Source: Buttiauxella massiliensis (lineage in GTDB: Bacteria; Pseudomonadota; Gammaproteobacteria; Enterobacterales; Enterobacteriaceae). Taken from it: a stretch of 64,000 bases of DNA. Shown here piece by piece: positions 34,702-43,819 of this stretch (positions are counted from its first letter, which is position 1; each line of letters opens with the position of its first letter). The DNA is taken from positions 62,001 through 126,000 of the forward strand of contig NZ_LR722656.1 in the NCBI RefSeq assembly GCF_902500225.1. Direction: 5' to 3'. Made by a program: the position numbers and the translations under genes. Below the pieces are notes generated by a model. It saw only the letters and a list, made by a program, of their open reading frames with translations. It was not told the DNA's origin and did not search any database.

Positions 34702-34739
34702 AAAGCGCCCCGATAAGCGATGGCTCGTCGGAGCGCTTT
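34702..34739 (-). terminator. Probable terminator after aroP
   Basis: AAAGCGCCCCGA at 34702-34713 pairs with TCGGAGCGCTTT at 34728-34739 with one mismatch. On the minus strand the stem is followed by GTTATC, and it lies 16 bases past the aroP stop. The GPH gene transcribes away from it on its other side. Confidence 0.6.
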
Positions 34740-34754
34740 GAGCAGAAGGGAGAG

Positions 34755-36116
34755 TTAAGCTTTAACGCTCTTCAGGTTCTTCTGTTTGATAAAATAACCG
34801 ATACCGAGAACGACCACCCATACTGGAATCAGCCATACGGAGATAGCCATTCCTGGAGTTATCGCCATAATCACCAATACTGCCGCCATAAACAGCAGGC
34901 AGACGTAGTTACCCAATGGATAGAACAGGGCAGGGAAACGCGTTTTCACGCCCTGTTGTTGTTTAGCACGGCGGAACTTCATATGCGCCAGGCTAATCAT
35001 CGCCCAGTTGATGACCAGTGCAGACACCACCAGTGCCATCAGCAGGCCAAAGGCTTCCGCTGGTGCCAGATAGTTGATCAGTACACACAGTGCGGTGAAC
35101 AGCGCAGATACCAAAATGGTATTCACTGGAACGCCACGTTTATCAACTTTCTGCAGTGCTTTCGGTGCGTTGCCTTGTTGAGCCAGGCCAAACAGCATAC
35201 GGCTGTTGCAGTAAACACAGCTGTTATAAACAGACAGCGCGGCGGTAAGAACCACAACGTTCAGTGCGTTAGCAACAAAGGTGTCACCCAGTTCGTGGAA
35301 GATAAGTACGAACGGGCTGGTATCAGCGGTAACGCGAGTCCATGGCATCAGAGACAACAGCACAGCCAGGGAACCCACATAGAAAATCAGAATACGGTAG
35401 ATAACCTGGTTGGTTGCTTTCGGAATGCTAACCTGTGGGTTATCTGCTTCCGCAGCCGTAATCCCAACCAGCTCCAGACCGCCGAATGAGAACATGATAA
35501 TCGCCATCATCATCACAAGCCCGGTCCAGCCGTGTGGCAGGAATCCACCTTGTTCCCATAAGTTGCGCACTGTCGCCTGTGGGCCTGCGTGATCGCTAAA
35601 CAGCAACCATGCGCCAAACACGATCATAGCGACAACCGCGATGACTTTAATAATCGCGAACCAAAACTCCATCTCACCAAACACTTTTACATTAGTGAGG
35701 TTAACGGCATTGATGACGACGAAAAAGACTGCGGCAGATGCCCAGGTTGGGATCTCCGGATACCAGAACTGAATGTATTTACCCACTGCAGTAAGTTCTG
35801 CCATGGCAACGAGTACATACAGTACCCAGTAGTTCCAGCCAGAAGCAAAACCTGCGAATCCGCCCCAGTATTTGTAAGCAAAATGGCTAAATGAGCCCGC
35901 TACCGGCTCCTCAACGACCATTTCACCTAACTGGCGCATGATCAAGAAGGCAATAAAGCCTGCAATCGCGTAACCAAGAATAATCCCCGGCCCGGCAGAT
36001 TGGATGACAGACGCACTGCCCAGAAACAGGCCTGTCCCAATAGCTCCACCTAGCGCGATGAGCTGGATATGGCGGTTTTTAAGGCCGCGTTTCAGCGTGT
36101 CGCCTTGTTCCATCAT
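34755..36116 (-). CDS. aroP: Aromatic amino acid permease AroP
   Basis: 453-residue APC-superfamily proton symporter for phenylalanine, tyrosine and tryptophan, with twelve membrane segments. The signature GGAIGTGLFLGSASVIQSAG in segment 1 and MRQLGEMVVEEPVAGSFSHF in the next loop match AroP closely. The start follows a GAGG site. The upstream region holds TyrR-box-like sequences. It is divergent from pdhR, as in E. coli. Confidence 0.95.
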   Translation of the reverse strand: MMEQGDTLKRGLKNRHIQLIALGGAIGTGLFLGSASVIQSAGPGIILGYAIAGFIAFLIMRQLGEMVVEEPVAGSFSHFAYKYWGGFAGFASGWNYWVLYVLVAMAELTAVGKYIQFWYPEIPTWASAAVFFVVINAVNLTNVKVFGEMEFWFAIIKVIAVVAMIVFGAWLLFSDHAGPQATVRNLWEQGGFLPHGWTGLVMMMAIIMFSFGGLELVGITAAEADNPQVSIPKATNQVIYRILIFYVGSLAVLLSLMPWTRVTADTSPFVLIFHELGDTFVANALNVVVLTAALSVYNSCVYCNSRMLFGLAQQGNAPKALQKVDKRGVPVNTILVSALFTALCVLINYLAPAEAFGLLMALVVSALVINWAMISLAHMKFRRAKQQQGVKTRFPALFYPLGNYVCLLFMAAVLVIMAITPGMAISVWLIPVWVVVLGIGYFIKQKNLKSVKA

Positions 36117-36157
36117 TTAACCTCGTGTGGTCATTTTCAGGGCGCTGGCCGCGCCTC

Positions 36158-36198
36158 TGTAAGTTTGTAATTCCGTAATGTGTAGTCTTTATTTTACG
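36158..36198 (-). promoter_or_regulatory. Paired TyrR boxes upstream of aroP
   Basis: TGTAGT-N6-TTTACG at 36181-36198 is a good match to the TyrR consensus TGTAAA-N6-TTTACA. A weaker box (TGTAAG-N6-ATTCCG) starts exactly 23 bases away at 36158. A strong plus weak box with this phasing is the arrangement through which TyrR represses aroP in E. coli. Confidence 0.65.
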
Positions 36199-36588
36199 GT
36201 TTTTAATTCCAGTATTTTGCGCATTGGACTACCGCAGCGCAAAGAATAGTGGTAAGTGCCAGTGTTTGCACCTGCTTTCTATTATTGCCGTGACGAGTTG
36301 AATAAAAAGAAACCAGTTGTTCTTCCGCCCGAATTATTTATTCCGCCTGTTATTTATCCACGTTAAGCGAATTCGTTGAATTAATATTCATATTTTAAAC
36401 TGATGAATCGGTTCAGATTGCAAGAAAAGGCACTTTTTGCTGTTTCGTAAACGTTAAATACGTCTGTGTGTGAGTAAATGTGACATTTGTGCAAAGTTAC
36501 AGCTTTGAAACGTCATTTCTGTAATGTTGTTAAAATGTGCCTGGTTTAATGATTTCAATCAAAACCAATATGGACAGAAGGTGAATAC
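36199..36588. other. AT-rich control region between aroP and pdhR
   Basis: About 390 bases without a gene between the divergent aroP and pdhR. It is AT-rich, with a homopolymer-like stretch near 36380-36440 and TGTGA-like half sites near 36470-36490. No complete CRP site, leader peptide or terminator could be supported. Confidence 0.4.
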
Positions 36589-36589
36589 T

Positions 36590-36632
36590 TTGTTACTTTA
36601 GCGTCAAGAATGTGAAATTGGTCATACCAATT
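36590..36632 (+). promoter_or_regulatory. pdhR promoter and PdhR operator
   Basis: The 17-base perfect dyad AATTGGTCATACCAATT at 36616-36632 matches the PdhR box AATTGGTnnnACCAATT. A plausible promoter, TTGTTA at 36590-36595 and TGAAAT at 36613-36618 (spacer 17), overlaps it. PdhR bound here would block its own operon until pyruvate accumulates. Confidence 0.88.
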
Positions 36633-36664
36633 GACTACAGGCTAATGGCAGATATAGGGAACAC

Positions 36665-37429
36665 ATGGCCTACAGCAAAATCCGCCAACCAAAACTATCC
36701 GATGTGATTGAGCAGCAGTTGGAGTTTCTCATCCTCGAGGGAACCTTGCGTCCCGGCGAAAAACTCCCACCAGAGCGCGAATTGGCAAAACAATTCGACG
36801 TTTCTCGTCCTTCACTACGCGAGGCCATTCAGCGTCTCGAAGCGAAAGGGCTCCTGCTTCGTCGTCAGGGCGGCGGTACTTTTGTCCAAAACAGTCTTTG
36901 GCAAAGTTTAAGCGACCCTCTGGTCGAACTGCTGTCTGACCATCCTGAATCCCAGTTTGATCTGCTTGAAACCCGCCACGCACTTGAGGGTATCGCTGCC
37001 TATTACGCTGCATTGCGTGGTACAGACGAAGACCTCAAACGTATTAGCGACTGCCATGTTGCCATTCAACAAGCGCAAGAGTCCGGCGACCTGGATGCAG
37101 AGTCCGATGCGGTTATGCAGTATCAAATAGCTGTAACCGAAGCTGCCCACAATGTGGTGCTACTACACTTGTTGCGCTGTATGTCACCAATGCTCGAACA
37201 AAACGTTCGTCAGAATTTTGAATTGCTCTATGCGCGCCGTGAAATGCTGGCGCAAGTGAGCAGCCATCGCGCCAGCATTTTTGCGGCGATTATGGCTCGT
37301 CAGCCGGAGCAGGCGCGCGAAGCGTCGCACCGTCACCTGGCATTTATCGAAGAAATATTGCTGGATCGCAGCCGCGAACAGAGTCGTCGAGAACGTTCTC
37401 TGCGGCGCTTACAGCAACGTAAGGAATGA
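36665..37429 (+). CDS. pdhR: Pyruvate-responsive repressor PdhR
   Basis: 254-residue GntR-family (FadR subfamily) repressor of the pyruvate dehydrogenase operon, also acting on respiratory genes. N-terminal winged helix (residues about 9-77, with [25 protein letters not shown]), then an all-helical FCD domain that binds pyruvate. The length equals E. coli PdhR. The arginine-rich C terminus ([13 protein letters not shown]) is conserved. First gene of pdhR-aceE-aceF. Confidence 0.97.
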   Translation: MAYSKIRQPKLSDVIEQQLEFLILEGTLRPGEKLPPERELAKQFDVSRPSLREAIQRLEAKGLLLRRQGGGTFVQNSLWQSLSDPLVELLSDHPESQFDLLETRHALEGIAAYYAALRGTDEDLKRISDCHVAIQQAQESGDLDAESDAVMQYQIAVTEAAHNVVLLHLLRCMSPMLEQNVRQNFELLYARREMLAQVSSHRASIFAAIMARQPEQAREASHRHLAFIEEILLDRSREQSRRERSLRRLQQRKE

Positions 37430-37488
37430 GAGCCCGAAATTTCTGGTTCTTTTAAGCGCCACTATTTAGAGCGCGGCAACTAAACGCA

Positions 37489-37537
37489 GAACCTGTCTTA
37501 TTGTGTTTTTCCAAGGAAAATACAATGGGACAGGTTC
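37489..37537 (+). repeat. Long inverted repeat in the pdhR-aceE gap
   Basis: Left arm 37489-37512 begins GAACCTGTC and ends TTTTTCC; right arm 37515-37537 begins GGAAAA and ends GACAGGTTC. About 20 of 23-24 positions pair across a 2-base centre. As RNA this is a strong stem just upstream of the aceE ribosome site, and it could terminate, protect or be cut. No T-run follows, so it is not a classical terminator. Confidence 0.75.
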
Positions 37538-37578
37538 CAGATAATCAACGTATTAGACACAGATAAGGAATACCACCC

Positions 37579-40242
37579 ATGTCAGAACGTTTCCCAAATG
37601 ACGTGGATCCGATCGAAACTCGCGACTGGCAACAGGCGATCGAATCGGTCATCCGTGAAGAAGGTGTTGAGCGCGCACAGTACCTGATTGATCAGTTACT
37701 GAGCGAAGCCCGTAAAGGTGGAGTAAAAATCGCAGCAGGTTCTGCTGCCCGCCAGTACGTAAACTCCATCGCCGTTGAAGATGAACCGGAATACCCGGGG
37801 AATCTGGAGCTGGAACGCCGTATTCGTTCTGCTATCCGTTGGAACGCCATCATGACCGTCCTGCGTGCGTCTAAAAAAGACCTCGATCTGGGCGGCCATA
37901 TGTCCTCTTTCCAGTCTTCTGCAACCGTGTATGACGTGTGTTTCAACCACTTCTTCCGCGCACGCAATGCGAAAGATGGCGGCGATCTGGTGTACTTCCA
38001 GGGCCACATCTCCCCAGGCGTTTACGCACGTGCTTTCCTTGAAGGCCGCCTGACTGAAGACCAGATGAACAATTTCCGTCAGGAAGTTCACGGTAATGGT
38101 TTGTCCTCTTATCCGCACCCGAAATTGATGCCTGAATTCTGGCAGTTCCCGACCGTATCTATGGGTCTGGGTCCAATCGGTGCAATCTATCAGGCTAAAT
38201 TCCAGAAATACCTGGAACACCGTGGCCTGAAAGACACCTCCGCACAGCGCGTTTACGCGTTCCTGGGCGACGGCGAGATGGATGAGCCAGAATCTAAAGG
38301 TGCGATCACTATCGCAACCCGTGAAAAACTGGACAACCTGTGCTTCATCATCAACTGTAACTTGCAGCGTCTTGATGGCCCAGTAACCGGTAACGGCAAA
38401 ATCATTAACGAACTGGAAGGTATCTTCGCGGGTGCTGGCTGGAACGTGATCAAAGTGATTTGGGGCTCTCGTTGGGACGAACTGCTGCGTAAAGATACCA
38501 GCGGTAAGCTGCTGCAGCTGATGGGCGAAACCGTTGACGGTGACTATCAGACCTTCAAATCCAAAAACGGCGCTTACGTTCGTGAGCACTTCTTCGGTCG
38601 TTATCCAGAAACTGCTGCACTGGTTAAAGATATGTCCGACGATGAGATTTGGGCACTGAACCGTGGCGGCCACGATCCGAAGAAAATCTACGCTGCACTG
38701 AGAAATGCACAAGAAACCAAAGGCAAAGCAACTGTCATCCTGGCGCATACCGTTAAAGGTTATGGCATGGGTGAAACTGCCGAAGGTAAAAACATCGCGC
38801 ACCAGGTTAAGAAAATGAACATGGACGGCGTGCGTTATGTCCGCGACCGTTTCAATGTGCCAGTGACCGATGCTGAAATTGAAAAACTGCCGTACATCAA
38901 GTTCGAAGAAGGCAGCGAAGAGTACAAATATCTGCATGGTCAGCGCGAAAAACTGAACGGCTATCTGCCGACTCGTCTGCCAAAATTCACCGAGAAACTG
39001 GAACTGCCTACCCTGGCTGACTTCAGCTCTCTGTTAGAAGAGCAGAACAAAGAAATCTCCACCACTATCGCTTTCGTTCGTGCCCTGAACGTGATGCTGA
39101 AGAACCCGTCTATCAAAGACCGTCTGGTTCCAATCATTGCCGATGAAGCGCGTACTTTCGGTATGGAAGGTCTGTTCCGTCAGATTGGTATTTACAGCCC
39201 GAACGGCCAGCAGTACACCCCGCAGGACCGTGAGCAGGTTGCTTACTATAAAGAAGACGAGAAAGGTCAGATCCTGCAAGAAGGTATCAACGAGCTGGGC
39301 GCAGGTTCTTCCTGGCTGGCGGCGGCGACTTCTTACAGCACCAACGATCTGCCAATGATCCCGTTCTACATCTACTACTCCATGTTCGGTTTCCAACGTA
39401 TTGGCGACCTGTGCTGGGCAGCGGGTGACCAACAGGCGCGTGGCTTCCTGGTCGGTGGTACTTCCGGTCGTACGACTCTGAACGGTGAAGGTTTGCAGCA
39501 CGAAGATGGCCACAGCCATATTCAGTCTCTGACTATCCCTAACTGTATCTCTTACGATCCATCTTACGCTTACGAAGTTGCAGTCATCATGCATGACGGC
39601 CTGGTGCGTATGTACGGTGAAGCACAAGAGAACATTTACTACTACATCACCACGCTGAATGAAAACTACCACATGCCAGCCATGCCTGAAGGCGCGGAAG
39701 AAGGCATCCGTAAAGGTATCTACAAACTGGAAACAGTTGAAGGTAGCAAAGGTAAAGTTCAGCTGATGGGCTCGGGCTCTATCCTGCGTCACGTTCGTGA
39801 AGCAGCGCAGATACTCGCGAAAGACTACGGCGTTGGCTCTGATGTATTCAGCGTAACTTCCTTCACTGAACTGGCGCGTGATGGCCAGGATTGTGAGCGC
39901 TGGAACATGCTGCACCCAACTGCAGAACCACGTGTACCGTACGTTGCTCAGGTACTGAGCGATGCACCAGCCGTGGCATCTACTGACTATATGAAACTGT
40001 TCGCTGAGCAGATCCGTAACTTCATCCCGGCAAGCGATTACCGCGTACTGGGCACTGATGGCTTCGGTCGTTCAGACAGCCGCGAAAACCTGCGTCACCA
40101 CTTCGAAGTGGACGCGTCTTACGTGGTTGTTGCAGCACTTGGCGAACTGGCTAAACGTGGCGAAATCGATAAGAAAGTGGTAGCTGACGCTATCATCAAA
40201 TTCAACATCGATGCAGATAAAGTCAACCCGCGTCTGGCATAA
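37579..40242 (+). CDS. aceE: Pyruvate dehydrogenase E1 component AceE
   Basis: 887-residue homodimeric thiamine-diphosphate E1 that decarboxylates pyruvate and acetylates the lipoyl groups of AceF. Standard length. The ThDP/Mg motif GDGEMDEPES and following N residue region are at about residues 230-260, and HTVKGYGMG and the DGFGRSDSRENLRHHFEV C-terminal block are conserved. An AAGGAATA site precedes the ATG. Fifteen bases separate it from aceF. Confidence 0.98.
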   Translation: MSERFPNDVDPIETRDWQQAIESVIREEGVERAQYLIDQLLSEARKGGVKIAAGSAARQYVNSIAVEDEPEYPGNLELERRIRSAIRWNAIMTVLRASKKDLDLGGHMSSFQSSATVYDVCFNHFFRARNAKDGGDLVYFQGHISPGVYARAFLEGRLTEDQMNNFRQEVHGNGLSSYPHPKLMPEFWQFPTVSMGLGPIGAIYQAKFQKYLEHRGLKDTSAQRVYAFLGDGEMDEPESKGAITIATREKLDNLCFIINCNLQRLDGPVTGNGKIINELEGIFAGAGWNVIKVIWGSRWDELLRKDTSGKLLQLMGETVDGDYQTFKSKNGAYVREHFFGRYPETAALVKDMSDDEIWALNRGGHDPKKIYAALRNAQETKGKATVILAHTVKGYGMGETAEGKNIAHQVKKMNMDGVRYVRDRFNVPVTDAEIEKLPYIKFEEGSEEYKYLHGQREKLNGYLPTRLPKFTEKLELPTLADFSSLLEEQNKEISTTIAFVRALNVMLKNPSIKDRLVPIIADEARTFGMEGLFRQIGIYSPNGQQYTPQDREQVAYYKEDEKGQILQEGINELGAGSSWLAAATSYSTNDLPMIPFYIYYSMFGFQRIGDLCWAAGDQQARGFLVGGTSGRTTLNGEGLQHEDGHSHIQSLTIPNCISYDPSYAYEVAVIMHDGLVRMYGEAQENIYYYITTLNENYHMPAMPEGAEEGIRKGIYKLETVEGSKGKVQLMGSGSILRHVREAAQILAKDYGVGSDVFSVTSFTELARDGQDCERWNMLHPTAEPRVPYVAQVLSDAPAVASTDYMKLFAEQIRNFIPASDYRVLGTDGFGRSDSRENLRHHFEVDASYVVVAALGELAKRGEIDKKVVADAIIKFNIDADKVNPRLA

Positions 40243-40257
40243 GAGGTAAAGAATAAA

Positions 40258-42144
40258 ATGGCTATCGAAATCAAAGTACCGGACATCGGTGCAGACGAAG
40301 TTGAAGTTACCGAAATCATGGTGAAAGTGGGCGACAAGGTTGAAGTTGACCAGTCCATCATCTCCGTGGAAGGTGACAAGGCTTCAATGGAAGTCCCCTC
40401 TCCGCAAGCAGGCGTGGTCAAAGAGATCAAAGTTGCGGTTGGTGACAAAGTTGAAACCGGCAAACTGGTTATGATTTTCGAATCCGCCGAAGGTGCAGCG
40501 CAAGCTGCCCCTGCTCAGGCAGAAGAGAAGAAAGAAGCAGCGCCAGCAGCAGCTCCGGCAGCCGCCGCAGCAGCAAAAGAAGTGAACGTGCCTGACATCG
40601 GCGGTGACGAAGTAGAAGTTACCGAGATTATGGTTAAAGTTGGCGACAAAGTAGAAGCAGAACAAAGTCTTATCACCGTTGAAGGTGACAAAGCTTCTAT
40701 GGAAGTCCCGGCACCGTTCGCAGGCGTTGTAAAAGAAATCAAAATCAACACAGGCGACAAAGTGTCTACCGGTTCTCTGATTATGGTCTTCGAAGTAGCG
40801 GGCGCTGCGCCAGCTGCAACCGAAGCCAAAGCAGAAGCGGCTCCGGCAGCGGCACCAGCGGCATCTGGCTCGAAAGAAGTGAACGTGCCGGATATCGGCG
40901 GTGACGAAGTTGAAGTGACTGAAGTGATGGTTAAAGTGGGCGATAAAGTTGCCGCTGAACAATCACTGATCACCGTAGAAGGCGACAAAGCTTCTATGGA
41001 AGTCCCGGCTCCGTTCGCGGGTGTTGTTAAAGAAATCAAAATCAATACTGGCGACAAAGTGTCTACCGGTTCCCTGATTATGGTCTTTGAAGTGGAAGGT
41101 GCTGCACCAGCTCCTGCCGCTAAGCAAGAAGCAGCAGCTCCGGCTCCTGCGGCTACGGCGCAAAAACCAGCTGCGGCTCCTGCGAAAGCGGAAGGCAAAA
41201 CTGAATTCGCTGAAAACGACGCATACGTTCATGCCACACCACTGATTCGCCGCCTGGCGCGTGAGTTCGGTGTGAACCTGGCGAAAGTGAAAGGGACAGG
41301 CCGTAAAGGTCGTATCCTGCGCGAAGACGTTCAGGCTTACGTGAAAGACGCGGTTAAGCGTGCAGAATCTGCACCAGCTGCGGCTACCGGCGGCGGTCTG
41401 CCTGGCATGCTGCCATGGCCGAAAGTTGATTTCAGCAAGTTCGGCGAAATCGAAGAAGTTGAACTGGGCCGTATCCAGAAAATCTCTGGTGCGAACCTGA
41501 GCCGTAACTGGGTGATGATCCCGCACGTTACGCACTTCGACAAAACTGATATCACCGATCTGGAAGCGTTCCGTAAGCAGCAGAACGACGAAGCTGCCAA
41601 GCGTAAGCTGGATGTGAAGTTCACGCCTGTCGTGTTCATCATGAAAGCGGTTGCTGCTGCTCTTGAGCAGATGCCACGCTTCAACAGTTCTCTGTCTGAA
41701 GACGGCCAGAAGCTGACGCTGAAGAAATACATCAACATCGGTGTGGCGGTTGATACGCCAAACGGTCTGGTTGTTCCGGTATTCAAAGATGTGAACAAGA
41801 AGAGCATCTCTGAGCTGTCCCGTGAACTGATGGCGATTTCTAAGAAAGCTCGCGATGGCAAGCTGACTGCTGGCGAAATGCAGGGCGGTTGCTTCACCAT
41901 TTCAAGCCTGGGTGGTATCGGGACGACTCACTTCGCGCCAATCGTTAACGCGCCGGAAGTGGCCATCCTCGGTGTCTCCAAGTCTGCTATCGAGCCGGTC
42001 TGGAATGGTAAAGAGTTCACTCCGCGTCTGATGATGCCAATGTCTCTTTCCTTCGACCACCGCGTGATCGACGGTGCTGATGGTGCGCGCTTTATCACCA
42101 TCATCAACAACACGCTGGCCGACATTCGCCGCCTGGTGATGTAA
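40258..42144 (+). CDS. aceF: Dihydrolipoyl acetyltransferase E2 AceF
   Basis: 628-residue core of the pyruvate dehydrogenase complex. Three tandem lipoyl domains are visible, with the lipoylated lysines at K41, K145 and K244, each in GDKASMEVP. They are joined by Ala/Pro-rich linkers. A peripheral-subunit-binding domain follows ([20 protein letters not shown]), then the catalytic domain with H601 in [11 protein letters not shown]. The three repeats are close in DNA sequence, so recombination between them could change lipoyl number. Confidence 0.98.
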   Translation: MAIEIKVPDIGADEVEVTEIMVKVGDKVEVDQSIISVEGDKASMEVPSPQAGVVKEIKVAVGDKVETGKLVMIFESAEGAAQAAPAQAEEKKEAAPAAAPAAAAAAKEVNVPDIGGDEVEVTEIMVKVGDKVEAEQSLITVEGDKASMEVPAPFAGVVKEIKINTGDKVSTGSLIMVFEVAGAAPAATEAKAEAAPAAAPAASGSKEVNVPDIGGDEVEVTEVMVKVGDKVAAEQSLITVEGDKASMEVPAPFAGVVKEIKINTGDKVSTGSLIMVFEVEGAAPAPAAKQEAAAPAPAATAQKPAAAPAKAEGKTEFAENDAYVHATPLIRRLAREFGVNLAKVKGTGRKGRILREDVQAYVKDAVKRAESAPAAATGGGLPGMLPWPKVDFSKFGEIEEVELGRIQKISGANLSRNWVMIPHVTHFDKTDITDLEAFRKQQNDEAAKRKLDVKFTPVVFIMKAVAAALEQMPRFNSSLSEDGQKLTLKKYINIGVAVDTPNGLVVPVFKDVNKKSISELSRELMAISKKARDGKLTAGEMQGGCFTISSLGGIGTTHFAPIVNAPEVAILGVSKSAIEPVWNGKEFTPRLMMPMSLSFDHRVIDGADGARFITIINNTLADIRRLVM

Positions 42145-42147
42145 GCC

Positions 42148-42177
42148 AAAAAGCCGGCCTTGCGGTCGGCTTTTTTC
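42148..42177 (+). terminator. Rho-independent terminator after aceF
   Basis: AAAAAGCCGGCC, loop TTGC, GGTCGGCTTTTTT: a 12-bp stem with one G-U pair followed by T, starting four bases past the aceF stop. It separates pdhR-aceEF from lpd. Confidence 0.92.
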
Positions 42178-42241
42178 TGATAATCTCGTGATGTAGTTCG
42201 AGATTATCTGATGCAAAGGACAATTCGTTTGCCGTTTGTTG

Positions 42242-42270
42242 TTTCAAAATTGTTAACAATTTTGTAAACT
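42242..42270 (+). promoter_or_regulatory. lpd promoter region with 20-bp palindrome
   Basis: A perfect palindrome centred on TTGTTAACAA covers 42245-42264. A possible promoter surrounds it: TTTCAA at 42242-42247 and TAAACT at 42265-42270, spacer 17. A separate lpd promoter is expected because Lpd also serves 2-oxoglutarate dehydrogenase and glycine cleavage. The GTTAAC/GTAAAC pair resembles an ArcA site but spacing is 12 rather than 11. Confidence 0.5.
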
Positions 42271-42345
42271 GCGTGCGGATAGAACGTCCCGGTGGCAATG
42301 GGCGTTAAAGACCAGGGACCGCCGGAAATAAATTAAGAGGTCATG

Positions 42346-43770
42346 ATGAGTACTGAAATCAAAACTCAGGTCGTCGTACTTGGGGCAGGCCCGGCAGGTT
42401 ATTCTGCTGCATTCCGTTGCGCTGATTTAGGTCTGGAGACCATCATTGTCGAGCGTTACAGCACCCTTGGTGGTGTTTGTCTGAACGTTGGCTGTATCCC
42501 TTCTAAAGCCTTGCTGCACGTTGCTAAAGTTATCGAAGAAGCAAAAGCTTTGGCTGAGCACGGCATCGTTTTCGGCGAGCCGAAAACTGACATCGACAAA
42601 ATTCGTACCTGGAAAGAAAAGGTTATCAACCAGTTGACTGGTGGCCTGTCCGGTATGGCAAAAGGTCGTAAAGTTAAAGTGGTGACTGGCCTGGGTAAAT
42701 TTACCGGCGCTAACACCCTGGTTGTTGAAGGTGAAAATGGTCCAACGACTATCACTTTTGATAACGCAATTATCGCGGCAGGTTCTCGTCCGATTCAGTT
42801 GCCATTCATTCCGCATGAAGATCCACGCGTATGGGATTCTACCGACGCACTGGAACTGAAAGCCGTACCAAAACGCATGCTGGTTATGGGTGGCGGTATC
42901 ATCGGTCTGGAAATGGGTACTGTGTACCATGCGCTGGGTTCAGAGATTGACGTGGTTGAAATGTTCGACCAGGTTATCCCGGCTGCCGACAAAGACGTTG
43001 TTAAAGTCTTCACCAAGCGTATCAGCAAGCAGTTCAACCTGATGCTGGAAACCAAAGTGACTGCCGTTGAAGCCAAAGAAGATGGCATCTACGTCACCAT
43101 GGAAGGCAAAAAAGCTCCTGCTGAACCACAGCGTTACGACGCGGTTCTGGTTGCTATCGGCCGCGTACCTAACGGTAAGCTGCTGGATGCGGGTGCTGCT
43201 GGCGTAGAAGTTGACGACCGTGGCTTCATCCGTACTGACAAGCAAATGCGCACTAACGTGCCGCACATCTACGCTATCGGCGATATCGTCGGCCAGCCAA
43301 TGCTTGCTCACAAAGGTGTTCACGAAGGCCACGTTGCCGCTGAAGTTATCGCTGGCATGAAGCACTACTTCGACCCGAAAGTGATTCCTTCAATCGCGTA
43401 CACCGAACCAGAAGTTGCATGGGTAGGTCTGACCGAGAAAGAAGCGAAAGAGAAAGGCATCAGCTACGAAACCGCCACCTTCCCGTGGGCTGCTTCTGGC
43501 CGTGCTATCGCTTCTGATTGCGCAGACGGTATGACCAAACTGATTTTCGACAAAGAAACTCACCGTGTTATCGGTGGTGCGATTGTCGGGACTAACGGCG
43601 GCGAGCTGTTGGGCGAAATCGGTCTGGCTATCGAAATGGGTTGTGACGCTGAAGACATCGCGCTTACCATCCACGCGCACCCGACTCTGCACGAGTCTGT
43701 TGGTCTGGCTGCTGAGATCTTCGAAGGTAGCATCACCGACCTGCCAAACCCGAAAGCGAAGAAGAAGTAA
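42346..43770 (+). CDS. lpd: Dihydrolipoyl dehydrogenase E3 Lpd
   Basis: 474-residue FAD-dependent disulfide reductase that reoxidises the lipoyl groups of several 2-oxoacid dehydrogenases. The redox pair is C45/C50 in GGVCLNVGCIPSK; FAD loop GAGPAGYSAA, NAD loop GGGIIGLEMG and the C-terminal HAHPTLHE with the catalytic histidine are present. The second of two adjacent ATGs (42346) is chosen because it is five bases from the AGAGG site and gives the known start MSTEIKT. Confidence 0.98.
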   Translation: MSTEIKTQVVVLGAGPAGYSAAFRCADLGLETIIVERYSTLGGVCLNVGCIPSKALLHVAKVIEEAKALAEHGIVFGEPKTDIDKIRTWKEKVINQLTGGLSGMAKGRKVKVVTGLGKFTGANTLVVEGENGPTTITFDNAIIAAGSRPIQLPFIPHEDPRVWDSTDALELKAVPKRMLVMGGGIIGLEMGTVYHALGSEIDVVEMFDQVIPAADKDVVKVFTKRISKQFNLMLETKVTAVEAKEDGIYVTMEGKKAPAEPQRYDAVLVAIGRVPNGKLLDAGAAGVEVDDRGFIRTDKQMRTNVPHIYAIGDIVGQPMLAHKGVHEGHVAAEVIAGMKHYFDPKVIPSIAYTEPEVAWVGLTEKEAKEKGISYETATFPWAASGRAIASDCADGMTKLIFDKETHRVIGGAIVGTNGGELLGEIGLAIEMGCDAEDIALTIHAHPTLHESVGLAAEIFEGSITDLPNPKAKKK

Positions 43771-43786
43771 TCGCCTGAAGGTAAAG

Positions 43787-43813
43787 AAAAAAGCGGCTTA
43801 GGCCGCTTTTTTT
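43787..43813. terminator. Bidirectional terminator between lpd and the DUF2950 gene
   Basis: AAAAGCGGC, loop TTAG, GCCGCTTTT, flanked by A-run and T-run, serves both the lpd transcript and the opposing minus-strand transcript. Confidence 0.92.
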
Positions 43814-43819
43814 ATTGGG

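Noticed and set aside
36465-36500. Possible CRP site upstream of pdhR
   Set aside because: TGTGA half sites occur but no TCACA half lies at the required 6-base spacing.
37696-38937. 413-codon minus-strand open frame opposite aceE
   Set aside because: aceE is unmistakable on the plus strand and highly biased codon use makes long antisense frames common; no ribosome site or family match was seen.
40515-41198. Repetitive minus-strand frame opposite aceF
   Set aside because: The repeats are simply the reverse of the three lipoyl domains and Ala/Pro linkers.
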